8,178 nucleotides of DNA, taken from NCBI GenBank assembly GCA_947245315.1, contig CAMXNV010000094.1, positions 1 through 8,178 on the forward strand. The letters run 5' to 3'. The translations under genes and the position numbers were made by a program. Numbering within the stretch: position 1 is the stretch's first letter; each line of letters opens with the position of its first letter. Origin of the DNA: an uncultured Oscillibacter sp. (GTDB lineage: Bacteria > Bacillota > Clostridia > Oscillospirales > Oscillospiraceae). The notes beneath the pieces were generated by a model, which saw only the letters and a list, made by a program, of their open reading frames with translations, searched no databases and had not been told where the DNA came from. This document shows positions 1 to 7,360 of this stretch, in pieces.

Positions 1-140
1 AACGAGGGGTGCGCTCCGGGGAAATCCAACCCGTACCTAAGCCGTAAGATTTACTTCCTCTGCCGCCGCCGGCTTAGCGACAGAACCGGCCGCCTGGAGC
101 CTGATGGAAAGGGCTCCGGCCTGGCCGACAGGAGGTTCCC
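1..140 (+). other. 5' flank before the first gene; no supported gene
   Basis: No coding region can be supported here. Frame 1 is open from base 1 to a TGA at 142-144 (47 codons), but its translation is rich in Arg, Gly and Ser and matches no expected upstream protein such as IspA or XseB. The other two forward frames stop at 38-40 and 45-47. Two short inverted repeats are visible: TAAGCCG (38-44) with CGGCTTA (70-76), and GGAGCC (96-101) with GGCTCC (112-117). Neither is followed by a T tract, so a terminator call is not justified. They could be leader RNA structure. The window edge prevents a better reading. Confidence 0.35.
130..135 (+). promoter_or_regulatory. Ribosome-binding site that fixes a TTG start
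   Basis: AGGAGG at 130-135 lies 5 nt before TTG at 141. No in-frame ATG stands near a comparable site, so this Shine-Dalgarno sequence supports the non-ATG start of the membrane protein gene. Confidence 0.75.
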
Positions 141-683
141 TTGAAGAAGACACAGAAGGGGAAGGCCCCTTCCCCATACCGTTGGGCCATTACGGTCTTT
201 CTGATGGCGGTGGCCCTGTCCGCCGTGCTGAGTCTGGCGTCGGAGTCGATGCTGGAGGGCGCGGGCGTGGCCGCCGCTCTTTTGATGCTGGCCCTGTTTA
301 TCGGCCTGGGCATTTTGTTTGACGTGATCGGCGTGGCCGTCACCGCGGCGGACCCCAAGCCCTTTCACGCCATGGCGGCCCACAAGGAAAAGGGGGCCAA
401 GCAGTCCCTCATGCTGCTGCGGAACGCGGGGCGGGTCTCCAGCGTCTGCAACGACGTGGTGGGGGACATCTGCGGCATCGTCAGCGGCGCCACGGGGGCG
501 GTGATCGTGACCCAGCTCCAGCGGGCGCTGAACCTGCGGACGGTGCTGATCTCCGTGGGCGTCACCGCCCTGGTCTCGGGTCTGACCATCGGCGGCAAGG
601 CCCTGGGAAAGACGGTGGCCATCAAGAAAAGCACCCAGGTGGTCTATTGGTCCGGCCGGTTTTTGTACCTGTTTCATCGCTGA
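141..683 (+). CDS. Conserved multi-pass membrane protein upstream of dxs (CorB-like annotation, uncertain)
   Basis: Encodes 180 aa from a TTG start supported by AGGAGG at 130-135. The N-terminus is basic (MKKTQKGK). Hydrophobic stretches at about residues 14-35, 42-68, 105-125 and 133-152 predict four membrane segments and no cleaved signal peptide. A polar central block at about 71-111 (DPKPFHAMAAHKEKGAK, then NAGRVSSVCNDVVGDICG) looks like the family's conserved core. From memory, similar proteins sit before dxs in Clostridia and are often labelled 'Mg2+ and Co2+ transporter CorB'. I see no CBS pair or CorC domain, so transport is unproven. It ends 19 nt before dxs and is probably cotranscribed with it. 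The coding call is firm; the function is not. Confidence 0.8.
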   Translation: MKKTQKGKAPSPYRWAITVFLMAVALSAVLSLASESMLEGAGVAAALLMLALFIGLGILFDVIGVAVTAADPKPFHAMAAHKEKGAKQSLMLLRNAGRVSSVCNDVVGDICGIVSGATGAVIVTQLQRALNLRTVLISVGVTALVSGLTIGGKALGKTVAIKKSTQVVYWSGRFLYLFHR

Positions 684-691
684 GGATCTAT

Positions 692-698
692 AAGGAGG
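692..698 (+). promoter_or_regulatory. Ribosome-binding site of dxs
   Basis: AAGGAGG, a full match to the anti-Shine-Dalgarno, ends only 4 nt before ATG 703. This tight spacing selects that ATG as the dxs start. Confidence 0.75.
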
Positions 699-702
699 CC
701 CC

Positions 703-2562
703 ATGGTACTGGAATCCATACATTCCCCGGCGGACGTCAAGCGGCTGCCGGCCGGACAGCTCCCCCAGCTTTGTCAGGAGCTGAGGGAGTTTCTCGTGCG
801 CAGCCTCTCTCAGACCGGGGGGCACCTGGCCTCCAACCTGGGGGCGGTGGAGCTGACGGTGGCCATTCACCGGGTGTTCGACACGGAGCGGGACCGGCTG
901 GTCTTCGACGTGGGACACCAGTGTTACGTGCACAAAATCCTGACGGGGCGGCGGGAGCGCTTTCCCACCCTCCGGCAGCTGGACGGCCTCTCCGGCTTCC
1001 CCAAGCCCCGGGAGAGCGTCCACGACGCCTTCATCGCCGGCCACGCCTCCAACTCCGTCTCGGTGGCTTTGGGCATGGCCCGGGCCCGGACCCGGCGGGG
1101 GGAGAACTACTGCGTCCTGGCCTTCCTGGGGGACGGGGCGCTGACCGGGGGACTGGCCTACGAGGGGCTGAACAACGCCGGGGCCTCGGGAGAGCCCCTG
1201 ATCGTCATTTTAAACGACAACGGCATGTCCATCAACCCCAATGTGGGGGCCATTCCCTCCCACTTGGCCCGGCTGCGGTCCAAGCCCGCCTACTATCATT
1301 TCAAGAAGTGGTACCGGAGCCTCTTCGGCCCCCGGCCCATGAGAAATCCTCTCTATCGGTTCAACCACCGGGTGAAGACCTCCCTGAAAAAGACCCTCTG
1401 GCCGGGGAGCACCCTGTTTGAGGACATGGGCTTCACCTACCTGGGCCCCATCGACGGCCACGACCTGCCCCGGCTCTGCGACATGCTGAGCTGGGCCCGG
1501 GAGCTGAACTGCCCGGTGCTGCTCCACGTGAACACGGTCAAGGGCAAGGGCTGCCCCTTTGCGGAGCGGAACCCGGACATGTACCACGGCGTGGGCCCCT
1601 TCGACCCGGAGACGGGCCGTCTGACGGCGGCGGGGGGGGAGAGCTTTTCCTCCGTCTTCGGCAGGACCCTGGCGGACTGCGCCCGGGAGGATCAGCGGGT
1701 CTGCGCCATCACCGCCGCCATGGCGGACGGCACCGGCCTCAGCGGCTTTGCCAAGACCTTTCCGGAGCACTTTTTCGACGTGGGCATAGCCGAGGGCCAC
1801 GGGGTCTCCATGGCCGCCGGCCTGGCGGCCCAGGGGCTGCTGCCGGTCTTCGCGGTGTACTCCACCTTCCTCCAGCGGGGCTATGACATGCTGATCCACG
1901 ACGTGGCCCTGGAGGGGCTCCACGTGGTGCTGGGAGTGGACCGGGCGGGCCTGGTGGGGGCCGACGGGGAGACCCACCACGGCTGCTTCGACGCCCTCTT
2001 TTTGTCGGAGCTGCCGGGCTTTACCGTCCTGTGCCCCGCCAGCTTCGCGGAGCTGGGGCACATGCTGAGAAGCGCCCTCTTTGCCCATGCCGGCCCGGTG
2101 GCGGTCCGCTACCCCCGGGGCGGGGAGGGGGCCTTTCAGGGCGACACGGCGGACCGGCCCCTGGTCCGCCTCCGGGAGGGGACGGACGCCACCCTGCTGA
2201 GCTACGGCGTGCTGGTGAACCAGGCGTTGGAGGCGGCGGACCTTCTGGAGCGGGAGGGCGTCCGGGCGGAGGTGCTGAAGCTGAATCAGATCGCCCCCCT
2301 GGACGGGGAGCTCCTAGGGGAGTTCCTCGGAAAAACGGGCATCCTATTGGTGCTGGAGGACTGCTTCGGTGCGGGCTGCGTGGGCCAGCGGATCGCCGCC
2401 ATCCTGGCGGAGGAGGGCCGGGCCCCCAGGCGGCTGATTTTAAAAAACCTGGGAAAGACCTTTGCCCCGGAGGGCGGCGTTTCCCAGCTGGAAGCGCGGT
2501 TCGGCCTGGACGCGGCAGGCGTGGCCGGAGCGGTGCGGGAGGCGTTGTCGCATGAGCAATAA
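703..2562 (+). CDS. dxs: 1-deoxy-D-xylulose-5-phosphate synthase
   Basis: Encodes a 619-aa Dxs, the usual length. The enzyme is a cytosolic, thiamine-diphosphate-dependent transketolase-fold protein. It condenses pyruvate with glyceraldehyde 3-phosphate into DXP, the first step of the MEP isoprenoid pathway and a precursor for thiamine and pyridoxal. Visible motifs: GGHLAS (His41, equivalent to E. coli His49), DVGHQCYVHKILTGR at 69-83, the ThDP/Mg signature GDGALTGG at 143-150 with NDN at 171-173, IAEGHGVSMAAGLA at 362-375 (Glu364, the cofactor-activating Glu), and GADGETHHG at 419-427. Domains: ThDP-binding about 10-285, pyrimidine-binding about 310-475, C-terminal transketolase about 490-610. 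The residue after Glu364 is Gly rather than the Gln of E. coli. The 3' end overlaps tlyA by 11 nt. Confidence 0.98.
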   Translation: MVLESIHSPADVKRLPAGQLPQLCQELREFLVRSLSQTGGHLASNLGAVELTVAIHRVFDTERDRLVFDVGHQCYVHKILTGRRERFPTLRQLDGLSGFPKPRESVHDAFIAGHASNSVSVALGMARARTRRGENYCVLAFLGDGALTGGLAYEGLNNAGASGEPLIVILNDNGMSINPNVGAIPSHLARLRSKPAYYHFKKWYRSLFGPRPMRNPLYRFNHRVKTSLKKTLWPGSTLFEDMGFTYLGPIDGHDLPRLCDMLSWARELNCPVLLHVNTVKGKGCPFAERNPDMYHGVGPFDPETGRLTAAGGESFSSVFGRTLADCAREDQRVCAITAAMADGTGLSGFAKTFPEHFFDVGIAEGHGVSMAAGLAAQGLLPVFAVYSTFLQRGYDMLIHDVALEGLHVVLGVDRAGLVGADGETHHGCFDALFLSELPGFTVLCPASFAELGHMLRSALFAHAGPVAVRYPRGGEGAFQGDTADRPLVRLREGTDATLLSYGVLVNQALEAADLLEREGVRAEVLKLNQIAPLDGELLGEFLGKTGILLVLEDCFGAGCVGQRIAAILAEEGRAPRRLILKNLGKTFAPEGGVSQLEARFGLDAAGVAGAVREALSHEQ

Positions 2563-3376
2563 GACGCGATTGGATGTGCTGCTGGTGGAGCGGGGGCTGG
2601 AGGAGAGCCGCCAGCGGGCCCAGGCCGTGATTATGAGCGGCGCGGTGTTTGTGGAGGACCGCCGGGTGGACAAGCCCGGCACCGCCGTGGCAGGGGACGC
2701 CCGGATTGAAATCCGGGGGGAGAAGCTGCCCTACGTCAGCCGGGGCGGGCTCAAGCTGGAGAAGGCCATGCAGTGCTTTCCCATCCGCCTGGAGGGGGCC
2801 GTCTGCGGCGACGTCGGCGCCTCCACCGGGGGCTTCACCGACTGCATGCTGCAAAACGGCGCGGCGAAGGTCTACGCCGTGGACGTGGGCCGGGGCCAGC
2901 TGGCCTGGAAGCTGCGGAGCGATCCCCGGGTGGTCTGCCTGGAGCGGACCAACGCCCGGTATCTCAGCCGGGAGCAGGTGCCGGAGGCGCTGGACTTCGC
3001 TTCGGTGGACGTGAGCTTCATCTCCCTGTCCCTGATTCTGCCGCCCCTGGCGCTGCTGCTGCGGGAGGAGGGCCAGGCAGTGGCCCTGGTGAAGCCCCAG
3101 TTTGAGGCGGGCCGGGAGAAGGTCGGGAAGAAGGGCGTGGTCCGGGACCCCGCCGTCCACCGGGAGGTCCTGGAGCGCTTTTTCCAGCACGCGGCGGCGG
3201 CGGGCCTGTCGGTGCGGGGGCTGACCTATTCCCCCATCCGGGGGCCGGAGGGCAACATCGAGTATTTGGGCTGGCTCCAAAAGGGCGGCGAAGACGCCCC
3301 CGGGCTGGACGCCGGCGCCCTGGTGGAGGAGTCCCACCGGGTCTTGAAGGAACACGGAGAGGGGGAGGCCCCATGA
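2552..3376 (+). CDS. tlyA: TlyA-family rRNA 2'-O-methyltransferase
   Basis: Encodes 274 aa from ATG 2552, which lies inside the end of dxs and is preceded by GGGAGG at 2537-2542. An upstream in-frame TTG at 2462 would add 30 residues that merely shadow dxs; the normal TlyA N-terminus (S-N-K-T-R-L-D-V-L-L-V-E) begins at the ATG. Domains: S4 RNA-binding about 5-50, linker YVSRGGLKL at 61-69, then an FtsJ/RrmJ Rossmann methyltransferase with SAM-binding GDVGASTGGFTD at 86-97. The K-D-K-E tetrad is visible as Lys68, Asp153, Lys181 (in VKPQFE) and Glu237 (in GNIEYLG). Mycobacterial TlyA methylates riboses in 16S and 23S rRNA and affects capreomycin sensitivity. Hemolysin names are historical. The exact target here is not known. 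Its stop overlaps nadK in ATGA. Confidence 0.93.
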   Translation: MSNKTRLDVLLVERGLEESRQRAQAVIMSGAVFVEDRRVDKPGTAVAGDARIEIRGEKLPYVSRGGLKLEKAMQCFPIRLEGAVCGDVGASTGGFTDCMLQNGAAKVYAVDVGRGQLAWKLRSDPRVVCLERTNARYLSREQVPEALDFASVDVSFISLSLILPPLALLLREEGQAVALVKPQFEAGREKVGKKGVVRDPAVHREVLERFFQHAAAAGLSVRGLTYSPIRGPEGNIEYLGWLQKGGEDAPGLDAGALVEESHRVLKEHGEGEAP

Positions 3377-4251
3377 ATCCCAAGAAAATCATTCTGTGCC
3401 CCAACCCCAACCGGGACCAGGGGATGAAGACCACCCGGGCGGCGGAGGAGATTCTCCACCAGTGCGGCTTTCAGACGGTGGTCTGTTCCCCCTTCCGGGA
3501 CCGGAAGGAGGGGGCCTTTGCCGACTACGACGTGCTGCCCCTGCCCCAGGAGCTCCGGGGGGCGGACCTGCTGATTACCTTCGGCGGGGACGGGACCATC
3601 CTCCATCTGGCCAAGCTGGCGGCGCTGCACAAGATGCCGGTGCTGGGGGTCAACATGGGGGGCCTGGGCTTCGTGGCCGAGCTGGAGGCCGGGGAGCTGG
3701 AGCTGCTGCGGAAGCTGAAGGACTGGCGCTTTGAGACGGAGCAGCGGATGATGCTGGACGTGTCCGTCTTCCGGGACGGGCGGCAGATTTACACGAACCT
3801 GGGGTTGAACGAGGCGGTGATCCGGGAGGGGCCCATCTCCCACGTCATTCACCTGAAGGTCTCCTCCGACGGGCGGCACCTGGCGGACATCGCCGGGGAC
3901 GGCGTCATCGTGGCCACCCCCACCGGGTCCACGGCCTACTCCCTCTCCGCCGGGGGGCCGGTGGTGGAGCCGGTGGCCCAGACCCTGGTGCTGTGCCCCA
4001 TCTGCATCCACAACATGCGCTTCTCCTCCTACGTCCTCTCCCCGGAGCACACGCTGACGGTGGAACTGGAGCGGAACGGCCGGAAGCCGGTGTACCTCTT
4101 TGTGGATGAGAGCCGGGCCTTCGCCCTGCGGGCCGACGACCAGGTCCAGATTCGCCGCTCCCGCTACGTGACCCGGCTGGTGCGGCTGACGGAGCGGAGC
4201 TTCTGCGAGATTTTCGCCCAAAAAATGCTGCCGGGAGGGCTGGAAGGATGA
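3373..4251 (+). CDS. nadK: NAD kinase
   Basis: Encodes a 292-aa NAD kinase, which phosphorylates the 2'-hydroxyl of the NAD adenosine ribose using ATP (or polyphosphate in some homologues) to make NADP. It is cytosolic. Visible motifs: GGDGT at 71-75 inside ITFGGDGTILHLAK (catalytic Asp73), NMGGLGF at 94-100, NE at 146-147 (within NLGLNEAVI), and the glycine-rich GDGVIVATPTGSTAYSLSAG at 175-194. The length is typical. The start overlaps the tlyA stop as ATGA, with GGAGG at 3364-3368, so translation is probably coupled. nadK between tlyA and argR is a common clostridial arrangement; Bacillus subtilis lacks it at this spot. The next gene begins inside its stop codon. Confidence 0.97.
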   Translation: MNPKKIILCPNPNRDQGMKTTRAAEEILHQCGFQTVVCSPFRDRKEGAFADYDVLPLPQELRGADLLITFGGDGTILHLAKLAALHKMPVLGVNMGGLGFVAELEAGELELLRKLKDWRFETEQRMMLDVSVFRDGRQIYTNLGLNEAVIREGPISHVIHLKVSSDGRHLADIAGDGVIVATPTGSTAYSLSAGGPVVEPVAQTLVLCPICIHNMRFSSYVLSPEHTLTVELERNGRKPVYLFVDESRAFALRADDQVQIRRSRYVTRLVRLTERSFCEIFAQKMLPGGLEG

Positions 4252-4697
4252 AGAATAACCGACAGGCCATGATCCTGGAGATCATCGCCCAGGAGAGCGT
4301 GGAGACCCAGGAGCAGCTGCTGAAGCTCCTCCAGGACCGGGGCATCCGCTGCACCCAGGCCACCATCTCCCGGGACATCAAGCAGCTTCACCTGGTGAAG
4401 GAGCCGGTGGGCCAGGGGGTGTACAAGTACGCCGTCTCCGGCAACCGGACCAAGCTGAACCTGGCGGAAAAGCTGCGGACCATCTTCCGGGAGTGCATTG
4501 TCAGCATCGACTACGCCCAAAACATCGTGGTCATCAAAACCATGCCGGGCCTGGCCAACGGGGCCTGCTCCGCCCTGGACAACATGGAGGTCAACGACCT
4601 AGTGGGCTCCCTGGCCGGGGACGACACGGTCTTCCTGGTGATGCGGGACACCGAGGCCGCCGCCTCCTTCTGCGAGGAGATCAAGGAAATTCTGTAA
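4248..4697 (+). CDS. argR: Arginine repressor ArgR/AhrC
   Basis: Encodes 149 aa, the full family length. The N-terminal winged helix-turn-helix (about 1-70) carries the ArgR recognition-helix signature TQATISRDIKQLHLVK at 36-51. The C-terminal oligomerisation and L-arginine-binding domain (about 78-149) includes PGLANGACSALD at 100-111 and GDDTVFLV at 124-131, whose Asp pair (125-126) corresponds to the arginine-contacting residues. ArgR hexamers use arginine as corepressor to control arginine biosynthesis and catabolism. The start overlaps the nadK stop as ATGA, with GGGAGG at 4233-4238. I saw no convincing ARG box near it, so autoregulation is not supported, and its operon position suggests constitutive co-expression with nadK. 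Confidence 0.97.
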   Translation: MKNNRQAMILEIIAQESVETQEQLLKLLQDRGIRCTQATISRDIKQLHLVKEPVGQGVYKYAVSGNRTKLNLAEKLRTIFRECIVSIDYAQNIVVIKTMPGLANGACSALDNMEVNDLVGSLAGDDTVFLVMRDTEAAASFCEEIKEIL

Positions 4698-4735
4698 GGC
4701 GGCCTGGGCGGCGCCTTTGAGTACGAGGGAGTTTT

Positions 4736-6418
4736 ATGCTGGAACTGCTTCACATTGAGAATATCGCGGTGATCGAGGAGGCGGACATCTGCTTCCGCCC
4801 GGGGTTCAACGCCCTCACCGGCGAGACCGGCGCGGGCAAATCCATTGTGATCGACGCCATGGGGGCCGTGCTGGGGGGCCGGACCTCCCGGGACCTGATC
4901 CGCACCGGGGCCGCCAAGGCCTTTGTGGGCGCGGACTTCTCCGGGGTGCCGGAGGACCTGCCGGGCCTCCTGGAAAACGGAATATCCCCCGACGAGGACG
5001 GGCACCTGCTCCTCCAGCGGGAGATGTCCGGCGACGGGAAGAACGCCTGCCGGGTCAACGGCAGGCCCGTGACCGTGGCCCAGCTCCGGCGAATCGGCGG
5101 GGACCTCCTGAACATCCACGGCCAGCACGACGGGGCCCAGCTTCTGGACGAGGAGCAGCACGGGGCCTACCTGGACCGCTTCGGCCGGACGGAGACGGGG
5201 CCCTATCAGGCGGCCTACGCCGCCCTCTCGGAGATCCGGGAGCGGATCAGGGCCCTCCAGATGGACGAGGCGGAGAAGGCCCGCCGGGTGGACAGCCTCC
5301 GCTTCCAGATCGGGGAGCTGGAGCGGGCGGAGCTCCGCCCCGGGGAGGAGGAGGAGCTGGAGGCGCGGCGGAACCTGCTGCGCAACGGCGAGAAGTACCT
5401 CTCCGCCCTCTCCGGCGCGGACTACTGCCTCTCCGGGGACGACGAGAACGCCGGGGCGGTGAACCAGCTCCGGGACGCGGAGGAGGCCCTCTCCGGGGTC
5501 CGGAACCTGGACGGGGAGCTGGCGGAGGCCTACCGGCGTCTGGGGGCCCTGCGGAGCGAGGCCTATGACCTGGCGGAGACCATCCGGGACCTGCGGGGGG
5601 CCTTCGACTTCTCCCCGGAGGAGCTGGACGCGGCGGAGAGCCGGGCGGACCAGCTGTATCGCTTGAAGAAAAAGTACGGGGCCACCGTGGAGGACATGCT
5701 GGCCTATCTGGACCGGAGCCGGGCGGAGCTGGACGCCATCGAGACGGCGGACGACACGCTGCTGCTCCTGGAGAAGAAGCTGGGCAAGGCGGAGAAGGCT
5801 GTCCGGGCCGAGGGCCAAAAGCTGACGGAGGCCCGGAAGCAGGCGGCGGCGGAGCTGGAGGCCCGGATTCAGCGAGAGCTGCGGGACCTGGATATGAACC
5901 GGGTCCGGTTCTCCATCGCCTTCGAGGAGAAGGAGCCCGCCGCCGACGGCTGCGACGTGGTGCGCTTCCTGATGTCCGCCAACGCCGGGGAGGACTTGAA
6001 GCCCATTGCCCGGATCGCCTCCGGCGGCGAGCTGGCCCGGATCATGCTGGCGCTGAAAAACGTGCTGGCGGAGCAGGAGGCCATCGGGACCCTGGTCTTC
6101 GACGAGGTGGATACCGGCGTCTCCGGAAGGGCGGCCCAGAAGGTGGCGGAGAAGCTGGCCCAGGTGAGCCGCCGGAAGCAGGTCCTCTGCGTCACCCACC
6201 TGCCCCAGCTGGCGGCCATGGCGGACACTCACTTCTCCGTGGAGAAGGGGGAGGCGAAGGGCCGCACCTACACCCGCGTGGTGCAGCTGGACCGGGAGCA
6301 GCGGAAGGCGGAGCTGGCCCGGATCACCGGGGGCTCCCAGGTGACGGAGGCCCTGCTGGAGAGCGCCAGGGAGCTGCTGGACGGGGCGGAGGCCTACCGA
6401 AAGGCCCTAATCAACTAA
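4736..6418 (+). CDS. recN: DNA repair protein RecN (SMC-like ATPase)
   Basis: Encodes 560 aa, similar to E. coli (553) and B. subtilis (576) RecN. RecN is an SMC-family ATPase recruited to double-strand breaks that helps hold or align DNA ends for RecA-dependent recombination. Visible: Walker A GETGAGKS at 29-36, NIHGQHD at 126-132 (Q-loop region), ABC signature RIASGGELARIML at 426-438, Walker B TLVFDEVDTG at 452-461 (Asp456, Glu457) and the H-loop VTHLPQLA at 486-493. Between the ATPase halves are charged Glu/Arg/Leu-rich coiled-coil arms at about 160-225 and 295-385. It follows argR after 38 nt, with GAGGGAG at 4725-4731. No LexA box was found in that gap, so no local SOS control is visible, although recN is SOS-induced in several bacteria. 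Confidence 0.97.
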   Translation: MLELLHIENIAVIEEADICFRPGFNALTGETGAGKSIVIDAMGAVLGGRTSRDLIRTGAAKAFVGADFSGVPEDLPGLLENGISPDEDGHLLLQREMSGDGKNACRVNGRPVTVAQLRRIGGDLLNIHGQHDGAQLLDEEQHGAYLDRFGRTETGPYQAAYAALSEIRERIRALQMDEAEKARRVDSLRFQIGELERAELRPGEEEELEARRNLLRNGEKYLSALSGADYCLSGDDENAGAVNQLRDAEEALSGVRNLDGELAEAYRRLGALRSEAYDLAETIRDLRGAFDFSPEELDAAESRADQLYRLKKKYGATVEDMLAYLDRSRAELDAIETADDTLLLLEKKLGKAEKAVRAEGQKLTEARKQAAAELEARIQRELRDLDMNRVRFSIAFEEKEPAADGCDVVRFLMSANAGEDLKPIARIASGGELARIMLALKNVLAEQEAIGTLVFDEVDTGVSGRAAQKVAEKLAQVSRRKQVLCVTHLPQLAAMADTHFSVEKGEAKGRTYTRVVQLDREQRKAELARITGGSQVTEALLESARELLDGAEAYRKALIN

Positions 6419-6432
6419 AACAAGGAGCCATC

Positions 6433-7068
6433 ATGAAGACAAAAGCCGCGGTGAAACGCATCATTGAGACCCTCAAGGGCATCTACCCGGACGGGCTCTG
6501 TTCCCTGCAATACCAAAAGGACTACGAGCTGCTCTTCGCCGTGCGCCTCTCGGCCCAGTGCACGGACCAGCGGGTGAACCAGGTGACCCCCGCCCTCTAC
6601 GCCCGCTTCCCGACTCTGGAGAGCTTCGCGGAGGCGGACCCCAAGGAGGTAGGGGAGTACATACACTCCTGCGGCTTCTACAACGGCAAGTCCAAGGACA
6701 TCGTCCTCTGCGCTCAGCGGCTGCTCCGGGACTTCGGCGGCAGGGTGCCGGATACCATGGAGGCGCTGACCAGCCTGCCGGGGGTGGGCCGGAAGACGGC
6801 CAACCTGATCCTGGGAGACGTCTACGGCCAGCCCGCCTACGTCTGCGACACCCACTGTATCCGCATCACGGGCCGCTTGGGGATGACCGACGGCTCCAAG
6901 GACCCGGTGCAGGTGGAGCGGCAGCTGCGGGAGGTCCTGCCCCCCAAGGAGTCCAACAATTTCTGCCACCGCATGGTCCTCTTCGGCCGGGATACCTGTA
7001 CGGCCCGGAGCCCCAAGTGCGAGGGCTGCCCCCTGGCCAGGGACTGCGACGAGGCCCATCAATCATAG
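6433..7068 (+). CDS. nth: Endonuclease III
   Basis: Encodes 211 aa, the normal length of Nth, a bifunctional DNA glycosylase/AP lyase that removes oxidised pyrimidines in base-excision repair. The helix-hairpin-helix is LPGVGRKTANLILG at 115-128 with catalytic Lys121 (E. coli Lys120). The catalytic Asp is Asp139 in VCDTHC (E. coli Asp138). LSAQCTDQRVN at 39-49 matches the conserved region that begins LSAQ-T-D in E. coli. The C-terminal [4Fe-4S] loop has cysteines at 189, 196, 199 and 205, the classic C-X6-C-X2-C-X5-C spacing. It starts 14 nt after recN with AAGGAG at 6422-6427, so two repair genes end the operon. A strong terminator follows the stop. In many sporeformers spoIVB/spo0A follow recN instead. 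Confidence 0.97.
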   Translation: MKTKAAVKRIIETLKGIYPDGLCSLQYQKDYELLFAVRLSAQCTDQRVNQVTPALYARFPTLESFAEADPKEVGEYIHSCGFYNGKSKDIVLCAQRLLRDFGGRVPDTMEALTSLPGVGRKTANLILGDVYGQPAYVCDTHCIRITGRLGMTDGSKDPVQVERQLREVLPPKESNNFCHRMVLFGRDTCTARSPKCEGCPLARDCDEAHQS

Positions 7069-7075
7069 CAGCAGT

Positions 7076-7112
7076 AAAAAAGCGCCTGTGCAAGCCGCAC
7101 AGGCACTTTTTT
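7076..7112 (+). terminator. Rho-independent terminator of the dxs-nth operon, probably bidirectional
   Basis: The stem GCCTGTGC (7084-7091) pairs with GCACAGGC (7097-7104) around a 5-nt loop AAGCC. Six T follow at 7107-7112 and six A precede at 7076-7081. Past one C-A mismatch, the A and T runs extend the stem. It starts 7 nt after the nth stop. The symmetry means it could also stop transcription from the opposite strand. Confidence 0.93.
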
Positions 7113-7221
7113 GTCTCCCGCCACATATACTGACCATGAGGACTGCCCTCCGGCGGCCCTAAGCACGTCTCTCGTCGCCGTGCGCCAAGACTCGGCTTCG
7201 CACCGGCCGCAGAGCGCGCTA
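7113..7221. other. Intergenic stretch with short motifs shared with the adjacent element; no gene
   Basis: No convincing coding frame. The stretch holds GGCCCTAA (7155-7162), GCACGTCT (7163-7170) and GTGCGCCA (7180-7187). Each recurs in or at the end of the following element: GGCCCTAA at 7378-7385, GCACGTCT at 7246-7253, GTGCGCCA at 7296-7303. A small hairpin, GTGCG (7180-7184) with CGCAC (7199-7203), is also possible. This may be a decayed relative or an extension of the element, but the matches are short. Confidence 0.4.
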
Positions 7222-7244
7222 GGGCCTGTTCCCATAAGCCCAAA
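7222..7244 (+). repeat. Left terminal inverted repeat of the MITE-like element
   Basis: Begins GGGCCTGTTC directly after TA at 7220-7221. It pairs with 7361-7382 in inverted orientation. Confidence 0.75.
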
Positions 7245-7256
7245 CGCACGTCTTTC

Positions 7257-7271
7257 CGGCAAATTTTGCCG
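7257..7271. repeat. 15-nt palindrome inside the MITE-like element
   Basis: CGGCAAATTTTGCCG is a 7-bp perfect inverted repeat around a single central T. A similar GCAAATTTTTGCC at 7312-7324 is also near-palindromic. Confidence 0.6.
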
Positions 7272-7360
7272 TCTGCCGCGTTCAAAATTTTTGACGTGCG
7301 CCAGCACGCCTGCAAATTTTTGCCTTGCATCCGGCGGAAATTTGCTCGGAAATCCTCACA

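Noticed and set aside
51..740. 229-codon open frame on the - strand
   Set aside because: Rich in His, Gln and Arg and opposite the membrane protein gene, which has a proper ribosome-binding site and hydrophobic pattern.
1210..2088. 292-codon open frame on the - strand
   Set aside because: Antisense to the catalytic part of dxs; composition is shadow-like and no family motif is seen.
2462..2551. Upstream TTG start for tlyA
   Set aside because: The 30 extra residues are a frame-shifted reading of dxs. The TlyA family N-terminus and the GGGAGG site point to ATG 2552.
2021..3355. 444-codon open frame on the - strand
   Set aside because: Antisense to dxs and tlyA, which have full motif support. 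The product is Pro/Gly/Arg-rich low-complexity sequence, typical of shadow frames in GC-rich DNA.
4698..4735. LexA/SOS box before recN
   Set aside because: Searched the 38-nt gap for a CGAAC-N4-GTTCG-like site and found none.
4511..6232. 573-codon open frame on the - strand
   Set aside because: Antisense shadow of recN, whose Walker A, signature and Walker B motifs are all on the + strand. No recognisable domain in the shadow.
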